Shown here: positions 1 to 6,297 of the stretch, piece by piece
Numbering within the stretch: position 1 is the stretch's first letter
Layout of the letters: every line of letters begins with the position of its first letter
NCBI GenBank assembly: GCA_021404985.1
Contig: QWHP01000087.1
Location: forward strand, 1 to 9,020
Length of the DNA: 9,020 nucleotides
Direction of reading: 5' to 3'
Origin: Actinobacteria bacterium ATB1
GTDB lineage: Bacteria > Actinomycetota > Acidimicrobiia > UBA2766
Position numbers and translations under genes: made by a program
The notes under the pieces: generated by a model
Told to the model about the DNA's origin: nothing
Databases searched by the model: none
The model's input: the letters and a program-made list of their open reading frames with translations, nothing else

Positions 1-256
1 CCGCCGTGGCGATGATCCAGCCGCGACCCTTGTGCTCATCGTCCTCCGGGCCGGGCTCACCGCCTCCTCCTCCGCCCCCTCCACCGTCACCGCCACCCGG
101 CGGGGGACCTCCGGGGGGCGGACCGCCCGGCAGGGGCTGGTCCACCAAGGTGTCGTCGGTGGGCAGGGCCTGTGTCGGCTGATCCGCCGGACTGACCTGT
201 CCGACAGGTTGCGCAGACGGACTCTGGGGTGACTGGACTTTCGTTGTACCCGGCAT
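1..256 (-). CDS. Partial Pro/Gly-rich protein, probably membrane-anchored (N-terminal 85 residues)
   Basis: An open frame on the minus strand starts with ATG at 254-256 and runs off the left edge without a stop, so only the first 85 residues are visible. A GGGAG Shine-Dalgarno-like stretch lies about 8 bases before the ATG. The protein opens with a Gln/Ser/Pro/Thr-rich segment (residues 1-45), then PGGPPPGGPPPGGG (43-56), Asp57, nine consecutive glycines (58-66), and an acidic stretch EPGPEDDEHKGRGW (67-80). The residues at the cut, WIIATA, could begin a transmembrane helix. That would make this a disordered cytoplasmic N-terminus ahead of a membrane anchor, a common arrangement in actinobacterial membrane proteins. 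The family cannot be named from this part. It lies 95 bases downstream of the IlvG-like gene on the same strand and could be co-transcribed. Frame and start are seen; membrane anchoring is inferred. Confidence 0.72.
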   Translation of the reverse strand, partial: MPGTTKVQSPQSPSAQPVGQVSPADQPTQALPTDDTLVDQPLPGGPPPGGPPPGGGDGGGGGGGGGEPGPEDDEHKGRGWIIATA

Positions 257-328
257 CCGCGAACTCCCGGAACGTGCTCCTCGACGTGACGCGGTCAGAC
301 TAGGGAAGAAATCGACCGCGACCGAGGA

Positions 329-349
329 GGCCGCCGGCCAGCGGCGGTC
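329..349 (-). terminator. GC-rich hairpin just after the IlvG-like stop codon
   Basis: Two 7-base arms (329-335 and 343-349) pair with one G-U and enclose a 7-base loop. The hairpin begins two bases after the stop codon of the IlvG-like gene on the minus strand. No clear U-tract follows, so it could be a weak or Rho-assisted terminator, an mRNA 3'-end stabiliser, or chance in GC-rich DNA. Confidence 0.3.
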
Positions 350-351
350 CG

Positions 352-1986
352 TCAGGCGAGGCTCGACGATCTCGGGTACATGTCCGCTGGATCGGTGAGG
401 ACGTTCACGAGCGAGGGCGCCCCGCTGTCGAGAGCCCTGTGCAGGGCAGGGACGATCTCGGCCACCTCCGTCACCAGCTCACCGTGGCCCCCGAGGGCTT
501 CGACGATCTGATCGTAACGGCAACCGGGTTGCAGGTCCGCTGCCACGTCGTATCCGTACAGGGCTTGCATCGGGTGTTTCTCTAGGCCCCAGATGCCGTT
601 GTTCCCGCAGATCGCGACCACGGGCAACCCGAATCTCACCAGGGTATCGAAGTCCATGGCCGAGAAACCGAAGGCGCCGTCGCCCATCAGCATGAACACT
701 TGCTTCGACGGATGGACGGTCCGGGCAGCGATCGCATAACCCAGTCCGGTCCCGAGGCACCCGAAGGGACCGGGGTCCATCCACAGCCCGGGCTCATAGG
801 AGTCGATGTACTTGCCTGCGTAGCTCACGAAATCGCCGCCGTCGCAGATGACTACCGCATCGCGGTCCATCACCTCCAGAAGTGCCCCGTAGACACGCGA
901 TGGCCTTATGGGCTGGGAATCGCCGTACAGGTCGGACTTCTCTGCCTCACGTCGGGCCATCTCCTCGCCGCGGAGCTTCTCGAGCCAGGCGGAGTGGTCG
1001 CGGGGATCTTCGGCCCCGATACCCTCGGCCAGCGACTCGAAGACGAGGATGAGGTCGCCGGCGAGCGATGCAGCCAATTCGACGTGCAAGGCGGTCTGTT
1101 CCGCACTGTCTGCGATGTGGACGACCTTCGCATCACCGAACCGGCCGAAACCTAGCCTGAAGTCGAGGGGAGTGCCCGCCACGAGCACCAGGTCGGCCTC
1201 GCGCAGACCCGTGGACCTCGCACGCGCGAAAGCGAGCTCGTGGTCCGCGGACAGGACACCGCGGCCCATTCCGTTCATGAAGACCGGGATCTGCGCTGCC
1301 TCCGCGAACGCCCTGATCTGCTCCCAGGCTCCGTCCCAATAGGCGTCGGTACCCACGACGAGGGCCGGACGTTCCGCGTCGGCAACGAGGCGTAGCACGG
1401 CCGCGATCGTGTCCGGATCATGCTCCCTCGGCGGGGGCAGGGGGGCGTCCGGCAGGTCGACGCGCTCGTGAACGAACTGGAGGTCCATGGGGAGATCCAG
1501 GAAGGCGGGCCCGCGATGTGCCGTCGTCGCAGCGAGGACCGTGGCATCGATCTCCTCGACGAAACGGGCCGTCTGGAATGCCGTGGCCGATCTCTTCGTC
1601 ACCGCCGCCAGTAGGGGCACGTGATCGAACTCCTGGAGACTTCCGGCTCCCCAGCGAGCCTGCGGAGCGCGGCCGCCGAGGACCACCAGAGGCGACCCGT
1701 TCGCCTGTGCCGTTGTCACAGCACTGACTCCGTTCGTCACGCCTGGTCCGGCGGTGAGAACTGCGACCCCCGGCCTGCGCGTCAGCTTCGCGACCCCCTC
1801 AGCAGCGAATGTCGCCGTCTGCTCGTGCCGCGTGTCGACGATCGAGATCCCGGCCTGTCGGCACCCGTCGTAGATCGGGAAGACGTGGCCTCCGCTGAGT
1901 GTGAAGATCGTGTCGACGCCGAAGCGTTTCAACGCCTCGACGACGAGCAGCCCGCCGCTGCCCTCGACGGTCGTGGTCTCGGTCAC
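352..1986 (-). CDS. ilvG: Acetolactate-synthase-like ThDP-dependent enzyme (IlvG/Rv1820 type)
   Basis: This 544-residue protein has the three-domain layout of the acetolactate synthase/pyruvate oxidase family, which binds thiamine diphosphate. The N-terminal domain has TLSGGHVFPIYDGC (29-42) and RHEQTATFAAEG (53-64), with Glu55 as the conserved glutamate that activates the cofactor. TAGPGVTNG follows, then a central domain of the FAD/nucleotide-type fold. The C-terminal domain has the ThDP/Mg motif starting GDGAFGF near 435 and ending with the Asn pair near 462. Length and sequence match my memory of mycobacterial IlvG (about 547 residues), including the GLEKHPM and ending NVLTDP stretches. 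Acetolactate synthase condenses two pyruvates in branched-chain amino acid synthesis, but no regulatory small subunit (ilvN) or other ilv gene is nearby, so the substrate is uncertain. The start is GTG, preceded by a purine-rich GAGGGGAGAGA. The gene follows the oxidoreductase after 143 bases on the same strand. Confidence 0.93.
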   Translation of the reverse strand: MTETTTVEGSGGLLVVEALKRFGVDTIFTLSGGHVFPIYDGCRQAGISIVDTRHEQTATFAAEGVAKLTRRPGVAVLTAGPGVTNGVSAVTTAQANGSPLVVLGGRAPQARWGAGSLQEFDHVPLLAAVTKRSATAFQTARFVEEIDATVLAATTAHRGPAFLDLPMDLQFVHERVDLPDAPLPPPREHDPDTIAAVLRLVADAERPALVVGTDAYWDGAWEQIRAFAEAAQIPVFMNGMGRGVLSADHELAFARARSTGLREADLVLVAGTPLDFRLGFGRFGDAKVVHIADSAEQTALHVELAASLAGDLILVFESLAEGIGAEDPRDHSAWLEKLRGEEMARREAEKSDLYGDSQPIRPSRVYGALLEVMDRDAVVICDGGDFVSYAGKYIDSYEPGLWMDPGPFGCLGTGLGYAIAARTVHPSKQVFMLMGDGAFGFSAMDFDTLVRFGLPVVAICGNNGIWGLEKHPMQALYGYDVAADLQPGCRYDQIVEALGGHGELVTEVAEIVPALHRALDSGAPSLVNVLTDPADMYPRSSSLA

Positions 1987-2124
1987 GTCTCTCTCCCCTC
2001 ACGCTGGTCCACGGTGCCGGCTCCCGCTCGTGAGGATGCAACCACTTCGCGGCCACGTCGATCCATTGCCACGCCTCGCTGGAGGCTGCGGCGGCATCAC
2101 GCGCGCTCCGTCCGTCCTTCAACG

Positions 2125-2140
2125 GCCGCCTATCGGCGGC
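2125..2140 (-). repeat. Perfect 6-bp inverted repeat spanning the oxidoreductase stop codon
   Basis: GCCGCC (2125-2130) and GGCGGC (2135-2140) form a perfect stem with a four-base loop (TATC on the plus strand, GATA on the minus strand). The TAG stop of the oxidoreductase (2130-2132) begins in the minus-strand loop and ends in the stem. No U-tract follows. It may attenuate read-through into the IlvG-like gene, or be a chance palindrome in GC-rich sequence. Confidence 0.3.
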
Positions 2141-2945
2141 AGAGGAGGTCAGCCACCGCTTCAACTCCGTACTCCTCGGTCGGCACGATGCGAGCGACGA
2201 CGTCGTCGAGGCCATCGAACCGAGACAGTTGCTCACGCAGGTCGCTCCCGTCGGCAGACGCGACCGTGACGTCACCGTCGTCGGGATCACCCATCGCCGC
2301 CCAGTGCTCCCGGTAGAACGGGAGTCCCGAGTAAAAGCGAACCTGCTCGGCGAGGGCCTCGCGCGCCTTCGGGCCGACCGCGACCCTCACGTAGCCGGAG
2401 ACGCGAACGGAACTCGGATCGCGCCCGGCGGCCTCTGTTGCCTCGCGGATTCGTTCCCGGACCTCGGCCACGTAGGCGGGTGTGAACCAGTTGAGGAGAA
2501 CTCCGTCGGCGCTCTGTGCCGCGACCTCAACCATGCGGGGGCCGAGCGCCCCGACGATGACCGCAAAGCCCTTGCCGCGCAGTGCCCCGAGTGCGTCTCG
2601 GACCCAGGAGACGGGAGGACGCCAGGATGTCCCGTGGAGCTTCTCGGCAGCAGCTCTCTGACCCACCCCGATCCCGAGAATCAGGCGCCCATCGGCCATC
2701 CTCGCGACCTGCCTCGCGGCCAGCGCCAGCGTCGCCTCTGAACGTGCCGAGAGCGGCACGACCCCTGTGCCCAGGACGATGCGTTCGGTGACCGCTGCCC
2801 AGGCTCCGAGAGTCACGAAGGCATCCGCCCCGCCGGTCTCGTTGGTCCACAAAGACCGGAGGCCGGACGCGTCGGCAAGGCGCGCGACAGCAACGCCGGC
2901 GTCGGCGGGCAGGTCTCTGTCTCCAAGCGCCATCCCGAGGTTCAC
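2130..2945 (-). CDS. LLM-class (luciferase-like) oxidoreductase, probably F420-dependent
   Basis: This 271-residue protein has the TIM-barrel signatures of the bacterial luciferase-like family, in particular the actinobacterial branch that uses coenzyme F420 as hydride carrier. Visible are LADASGLRSLWTNE (23-36), TERIVLGTGVVPL (53-65), the ARQVARMADGRLILGIGVGQ stretch (77-96), VRDALGALRGKGF (115-127), VGALGPRMVEVAAQSADGVLLNW (131-153) and a C-terminal GLDDVVARIVPTE (245-257). The substrate cannot be read from sequence. The frame stays open far upstream, antisense to the neighbouring genes. I chose GTG at 2945 because AAAGG lies 8 bases before it and no other start codon is near. Family members usually begin one turn earlier with the first beta strand, so this start is slightly short; ATG at 2933 is the alternative. 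It is divergent from the CapA gene by 27 bases. Confidence 0.86.
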   Translation of the reverse strand: MNLGMALGDRDLPADAGVAVARLADASGLRSLWTNETGGADAFVTLGAWAAVTERIVLGTGVVPLSARSEATLALAARQVARMADGRLILGIGVGQRAAAEKLHGTSWRPPVSWVRDALGALRGKGFAVIVGALGPRMVEVAAQSADGVLLNWFTPAYVAEVRERIREATEAAGRDPSSVRVSGYVRVAVGPKAREALAEQVRFYSGLPFYREHWAAMGDPDDGDVTVASADGSDLREQLSRFDGLDDVVARIVPTEEYGVEAVADLLCRR

Positions 2946-2957
2946 GTACCCAACCTT

Positions 2958-2973
2958 TCTAGACTCGCCGGGG
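2958..2973 (+). promoter_or_regulatory. Possible -10 element for a leaderless capA-like transcript
   Basis: TAGACT at 2960-2965 fits the TANNNT pattern of actinobacterial -10 elements and ends seven bases before the GTG start at 2973. That would place transcription initiation at or next to the start codon. No Shine-Dalgarno sequence precedes this GTG, which agrees with leaderless translation. No good -35 is visible. The element sits in a TCTAGA palindrome within the 27-base gap between divergent starts. Confidence 0.35.
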
Positions 2974-4115
2974 TGGAACCCAAGATTCGTCCGGTCCGGA
3001 GAGCAGGTCCGATCCTTGCCTTCGTCCTCCTCGCCGGCGCCGTCATGGCAGGAGTGACGTGGTCCGGTGGCGTGCCGGCACATCCCCCGGCTCGCGACAC
3101 CCCTTCCCTCACCTCGACAGCGGACCTCACGGCAGCGGAGCCCGAACCTTCCCAGCCGGTCACCTTCACGTGGGTGGGCGACATGATGATCGGTTCCACC
3201 ACCCCGAGTCCGGAGCTGCCGCCCAACGGAGCGCGCAACACCTTCGACGCAGTTCGCGATCTCCTCCTCGCGGACGTCACGATGGGGAATCTCGAAGGGC
3301 CACTCACCGAGACAGGGCCGACCGACAAGTGCCGCGGACGCACCGATTGCTACATGTTCAGCCAGCCACCCGAGTATGCGGCGGTGTATCGGGACGCAGG
3401 GTTCGACATCGTAAACCTCGCCAACAACCACACGATGGATCGTGGCCGGGAAGGCGTCGACTCCACCCGGACGGCGCTCGACTCCGTGGGGATCCGGTAC
3501 GCGGGCCTGCCCGAGACCGTGGCCCGGGTCGAGGTCGACGGAACGTCCGTCGCTGCCCTCGGCTTCTCCCACTACCGGGGATCCGAGACGTCCACAGATC
3601 TGACGACGGTGAGGAGCGCCGTCGCCAACGCAGAGGGAGAATCCGACCTCGTCGTCGTGTTCTTCCACGGCGGTCTGGAAGGGCCTCAGGGTGCACGGAT
3701 CTCGACGAGCTCGGACCCGGGCGTGGATGTCGTCGCGTTCGCACACGCCGCCGTCGAAGCGGGTGCGGACCTGGTGTTGGGGTCTGGACCGCACGTGCTC
3801 CGAGGCATCGAATTCCATCAGGGTCGCCTGATCGCCTACAGCCTCGGCAACTTCGCCACGTACGGGAAGTTCAGCCTCGCGAAAGACGAGCTGCGACGGA
3901 GCGCAGTGCTCGAGGTGAAGCTGAATCCCGACGGCACATTCGCGGCCGGGCGGGTCAAGCCCGCAAAGCTCACAGGCGAGGGAGTCCCGGTACCGGGAGG
4001 CCGTGCCATTCCCTTCATGCAGGATCTGTCGGAATCGGATTTCGGACCCAGCGCGGCGGAGATCTCGGACGACGGGACCATCAACCCGCCGGCCCAGGCC
4101 CAGACCGTCAGATGA
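2973..4115 (+). CDS. CapA family (PGA_cap) metallophosphatase-fold protein, membrane-anchored or secreted
   Basis: The 380-residue protein has a basic N-terminus and one hydrophobic helix (about 12-29), followed by a Pro/Thr/Glu-rich linker to about 62, so the main domain should lie outside the membrane. No lipobox cysteine is seen. The domain carries the metal-site motifs of the CapA/PgsA poly-gamma-glutamate family: WVGDMMIG (Asp70), GNLEGPLT (Asn106, Glu108), NLANNHTMDRG (Asn151, Asn152, His153), FFHGGLEG (His232), GSGPHVL (His274) and SLGNF (290-294). Cys120 and Cys126 flank a short loop before FSQPPEYA and could form a disulfide. Family members are tied to capsule or polyglutamate export, but no capB/capC ligase lies nearby, so this looks like an orphan whose substrate is unknown. 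The start is GTG with no visible ribosome-binding site; starting later would remove the membrane helix. Its 3' end overlaps the convergent rhodanese gene by 8 bases. Confidence 0.92.
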   Translation: MEPKIRPVRRAGPILAFVLLAGAVMAGVTWSGGVPAHPPARDTPSLTSTADLTAAEPEPSQPVTFTWVGDMMIGSTTPSPELPPNGARNTFDAVRDLLLADVTMGNLEGPLTETGPTDKCRGRTDCYMFSQPPEYAAVYRDAGFDIVNLANNHTMDRGREGVDSTRTALDSVGIRYAGLPETVARVEVDGTSVAALGFSHYRGSETSTDLTTVRSAVANAEGESDLVVVFFHGGLEGPQGARISTSSDPGVDVVAFAHAAVEAGADLVLGSGPHVLRGIEFHQGRLIAYSLGNFATYGKFSLAKDELRRSAVLEVKLNPDGTFAAGRVKPAKLTGEGVPVPGGRAIPFMQDLSESDFGPSAAEISDDGTINPPAQAQTVR

Positions 4116-4443
4116 CGCGTGGGGCACCGTCGTCGGCGAGCATCGGCATCCCGGCGGCACTCCAAGCCTGCATCCCGCCCGCAAGGTTGACCACGTCGTA
4201 GCCGCGGGCCACGAGCGCCGTGGCCGCCTGCATAGATCGGCTCCCCCTGCGGCACACGGCAACGATCTTGCGCTCCCGGGGAATCTCCTCCAAGCGCTCC
4301 AGCAACGTGCCGAGACGGATCTGCACGGCGCCCGGCGCTCGGGCGGCCGCCCATTCGTCGTCCTCGCGGACGTCGAGGAGGAGCGCGCCCCCTTCCACGA
4401 GAGCCTGTGCCTCGGCTGGGTCGACCTCCGGTACGTCACTCAT
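4108..4443 (-). CDS. Single-domain rhodanese-like sulfurtransferase
   Basis: This is a 111-residue cytoplasmic single rhodanese domain, the usual size for GlpE/PspE-like proteins. It has VDPAEAQALVEGGALLLDVREDDEW in its first third (residues 7-31), APGAVQIRLG (36-45) in place of the common HIPGAxNIP, the active-site loop VCRRGSRS (63-70) with Cys64 as the persulfide-forming residue, and AGGMQAWSAAG (88-98) at the end. Such proteins move sulfane sulfur from thiosulfate or persulfides to acceptors; the acceptor here is unknown. The frame is open further upstream, but ATG at 4443 fits the family length. Its ATG overlaps the TGA of the epimerase-like gene (8-base overlap), so translation is probably coupled. 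It is the last gene of the five-gene operon, and its stop lies inside the last codons of the convergent CapA gene. Confidence 0.9.
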   Translation of the reverse strand: MSDVPEVDPAEAQALVEGGALLLDVREDDEWAAARAPGAVQIRLGTLLERLEEIPRERKIVAVCRRGSRSMQAATALVARGYDVVNLAGGMQAWSAAGMPMLADDGAPRVI

Positions 4444-5434
4444 CGTCTGTCGCCCTTTCTGTCTCCAGCGGACCATCCGCCCCCCGGCTGCCCACTCCCG
4501 AGGTCGGCGTGCCCCGACCGTCCGGCCCAGCGGGCTCGCCCACCCCGTTGGAATCCTCCTGAGCGGCGCGCCAGCCCCTGATGGCATCCGCGGAAGCGGT
4601 CAGGGGAGCGAATCCGCCCTCGACGGAACGGGTTGCGTCCAGACACCTCCCGAAACGCATCAGGGAGGAGAGCTCCCCACTCCAAGGCTCCGTTCGCAAG
4701 ACCGCCCCTGCGACTCTCGTCACGGCACGGTTCACGCCGACCCTGAACTTCGCAGCGACGCGGATCGCCGACGAAAGACGCAGGGCATCCGCAGGCGCGA
4801 TGTTGTAGACGCCGGGACGGTCCTCGAAGATCGCGAGCAGCGCGGCAACCGCCACGTCGTGATCCGTGGCGAACTGGACTTGAGGGTCGAAGCCGGCGGA
4901 GGCGGTGACGAAACTGCCCGAGGACACGATGTGGTCCGCCAGCAGGCCGTGCGGGTAGGGCCCGAGCACCTCTGTCGGCCTGAGAATAGTGACGACGGTG
5001 TCGGGTCTGACCCGGGCGAAGGCCGAGGCCGCTGCCTCGACCTCCAGCAAGCCGGCCGACGTGGGAGCATCCCGGTCCGGGGCGATGTGTTCGGGAACGA
5101 AAGTGGGGAGGTCGTCGCGTGCCCCGTACACCTGGCCCGACGAGAGCACGACGACCTTCTCCAGGCTGGGGCAGCGAGCGGCGGCGGCGAACGCGGCCTC
5201 GGCGGTCTGGACAGCGGCACGCGACAACCCGGATCCTCGCACTCTCAGATGGCTCACGAACACCGCATCCGGCTCGAGCTCGGTGAAGAGATCCAACCAG
5301 GCCGCCGCCTCCTGTGTGTGGCTCTCGGAGGGCCTCTGGGACAGCGACCCCACGGCGAGTGACATCCTGGCGAGCGCGTCGGCCACCAGAGCCCCGATCC
5401 CCCGCGCGGCATCGGTCACCACGACCGACTTCAT
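4436..5434 (-). CDS. NAD-dependent epimerase/dehydratase-like protein with degenerate motifs (Rv0501-like)
   Basis: The 332-residue protein looks like an extended short-chain dehydrogenase (Rossmann) protein. It has an N-terminal VVVTDAARGIGALVADAL (4-21), LEKVVVLSSGQVYG (91-104), VTILRPTEVLGPYPHGLL (148-165), QFATDHDVAVAALLAIF (187-203) and GVYNIAPADALRLSSAI (208-224). The tail from about 292 is polar, Gly/Pro/Asp-rich and probably disordered. The first glycine of the dinucleotide motif is Asp8, and no YxxxK catalytic pair follows the SSGQVYG serine; the usual place reads SAGLLEVEAAA. My memory of mycobacterial Rv0501 is that it also lacks the pair, so the subfamily may bind a nucleotide without classic epimerase chemistry. 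Its ATG shares an ATGA overlap with the acyltransferase stop, and its end overlaps the rhodanese start. A sugar-nucleotide or lipid-linked role is inferred from the acyltransferase neighbour. Confidence 0.85.
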   Translation of the reverse strand: MKSVVVTDAARGIGALVADALARMSLAVGSLSQRPSESHTQEAAAWLDLFTELEPDAVFVSHLRVRGSGLSRAAVQTAEAAFAAAARCPSLEKVVVLSSGQVYGARDDLPTFVPEHIAPDRDAPTSAGLLEVEAAASAFARVRPDTVVTILRPTEVLGPYPHGLLADHIVSSGSFVTASAGFDPQVQFATDHDVAVAALLAIFEDRPGVYNIAPADALRLSSAIRVAAKFRVGVNRAVTRVAGAVLRTEPWSGELSSLMRFGRCLDATRSVEGGFAPLTASADAIRGWRAAQEDSNGVGEPAGPDGRGTPTSGVGSRGADGPLETERATDDE

Positions 5435-6297
5435 CCGAAGACCACCGACCTGCGACGACCGATCATCTCGAGCAGTGCCTCCTGGATCGTGTCCCGTATC
5501 CCCTCGGTGTAGAGGGCGACCGTGTGGTCGTCGGTGGGCCCCTCGGCGACGTGCACAGGCCTGAGGAAGGCGATCTTGAACTTGACCGGGAGCCAGACCA
5601 AGGACGTGAGCGGAGCGTAGGGGAGGTTCGCAAGCCTGGCCACGACATCGAGGTTACCGAGCACCGGCATTGCCTCCTCGGCACCTAGAACCGCGACAGG
5701 AACGATGGGGACCCCCGCGTCCATCGCCACGCGGACGAAACCGCCCCGCCCGAACCTCTGGAGCCTGTACCTCTGGGACACGTGCTTCCCGGTCCCCTTG
5801 GTCCCTTCGGGGAAGACGAGGGCGAGACACCCCTCTTCGCCGAGGAGCCGGCGAGCCGTCTCAGGGTTTGCCTCGATCCCACCCGCCCTGCGGAACAGCC
5901 AGTTGAGGACGGGCGTACGGGACAGGAGGTTCTCGCCCATCATGTACACGTCTCGGTCGAGGTGGCGACGCACGGTCCACTGGATCTGAGGGGCGTCCGG
6001 CGGGAAGGCGCCTGCGTGATTGGCGACGAGAAGCGCCCCACCAGCGGGGATGTGCTCGAATCCGTCTGCCTCCGTCCTGAACCACCTGTCGTACAGGAAG
6101 TCCATTGCCGGCGCCAGCCGGTCGATCAGCTCCGGATCTCGTCCCCACTTGTCGCCGATCGGTCGCTCGGCCGGTGCCGCCGGAACACTGCGGATTCCGC
6201 CCACGACAGCGTCGAGCTCCTCTCGCAGATTCTGGGGCTCGCTGTCTCGTTCTCTGTTCTCCTGCTGCATGCGCTCCCCTCGACTACGAACCGTCAT
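5431..6297 (-). CDS. PlsC-like lysophospholipid/glycerolipid acyltransferase (Rv0502-like)
   Basis: This 288-residue protein belongs to the lysophospholipid acyltransferase superfamily, probably the MGAT-like branch. Signatures are LLVANHAGAFPPDA (89-102), which holds the catalytic His94 and Asp101 in an HX6D version of the usual HX4D motif, LNWLFRRAGGIEAN (131-144), LVFPEGTKGTGK (160-171) with the acceptor-binding FPEG, and VPIVPVAVLGAEE (196-208). It would transfer an acyl chain from acyl-CoA or acyl-ACP to a glycerolipid or glycolipid at the inner face of the membrane. The acceptor is not readable. Residues 1-50 are charged and probably disordered. The ATG at 6297 forms an ATGA overlap with the kinase stop, which is why I chose it. 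ATG at 6270 is a real alternative because GAGGGGAG lies just before it. The 3' end has another ATGA overlap with the epimerase-like gene. Confidence 0.9.
   Translation of the reverse strand: MTVRSRGERMQQENRERDSEPQNLREELDAVVGGIRSVPAAPAERPIGDKWGRDPELIDRLAPAMDFLYDRWFRTEADGFEHIPAGGALLVANHAGAFPPDAPQIQWTVRRHLDRDVYMMGENLLSRTPVLNWLFRRAGGIEANPETARRLLGEEGCLALVFPEGTKGTGKHVSQRYRLQRFGRGGFVRVAMDAGVPIVPVAVLGAEEAMPVLGNLDVVARLANLPYAPLTSLVWLPVKFKIAFLRPVHVAEGPTDDHTVALYTEGIRDTIQEALLEMIGRRRSVVFG

Noticed and set aside
1799..2290. Minus-strand frame whose middle reads like a plausible protein (AWQWIDVAAKWLHPHE) in the oxidoreductase/IlvG gap
   Set aside because: Both ends are out-of-frame shadows of the neighbouring genes, there is no start signal in the gap, and the oxidoreductase ends normally, so I see no frameshift to join them.
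2130..4439. A single 769-residue minus-strand open frame
   Set aside because: Only its last 271 codons are the oxidoreductase. The upstream part is antisense to the CapA gene and overlaps the rhodanese out of frame, with low-quality Arg/Gly/Pro/His-rich translation and no family features.
4220..5362. Long plus-strand frame (380 residues) across the rhodanese and epimerase genes
   Set aside because: It is antisense to two well-supported genes, with shadow-type composition and no motifs.
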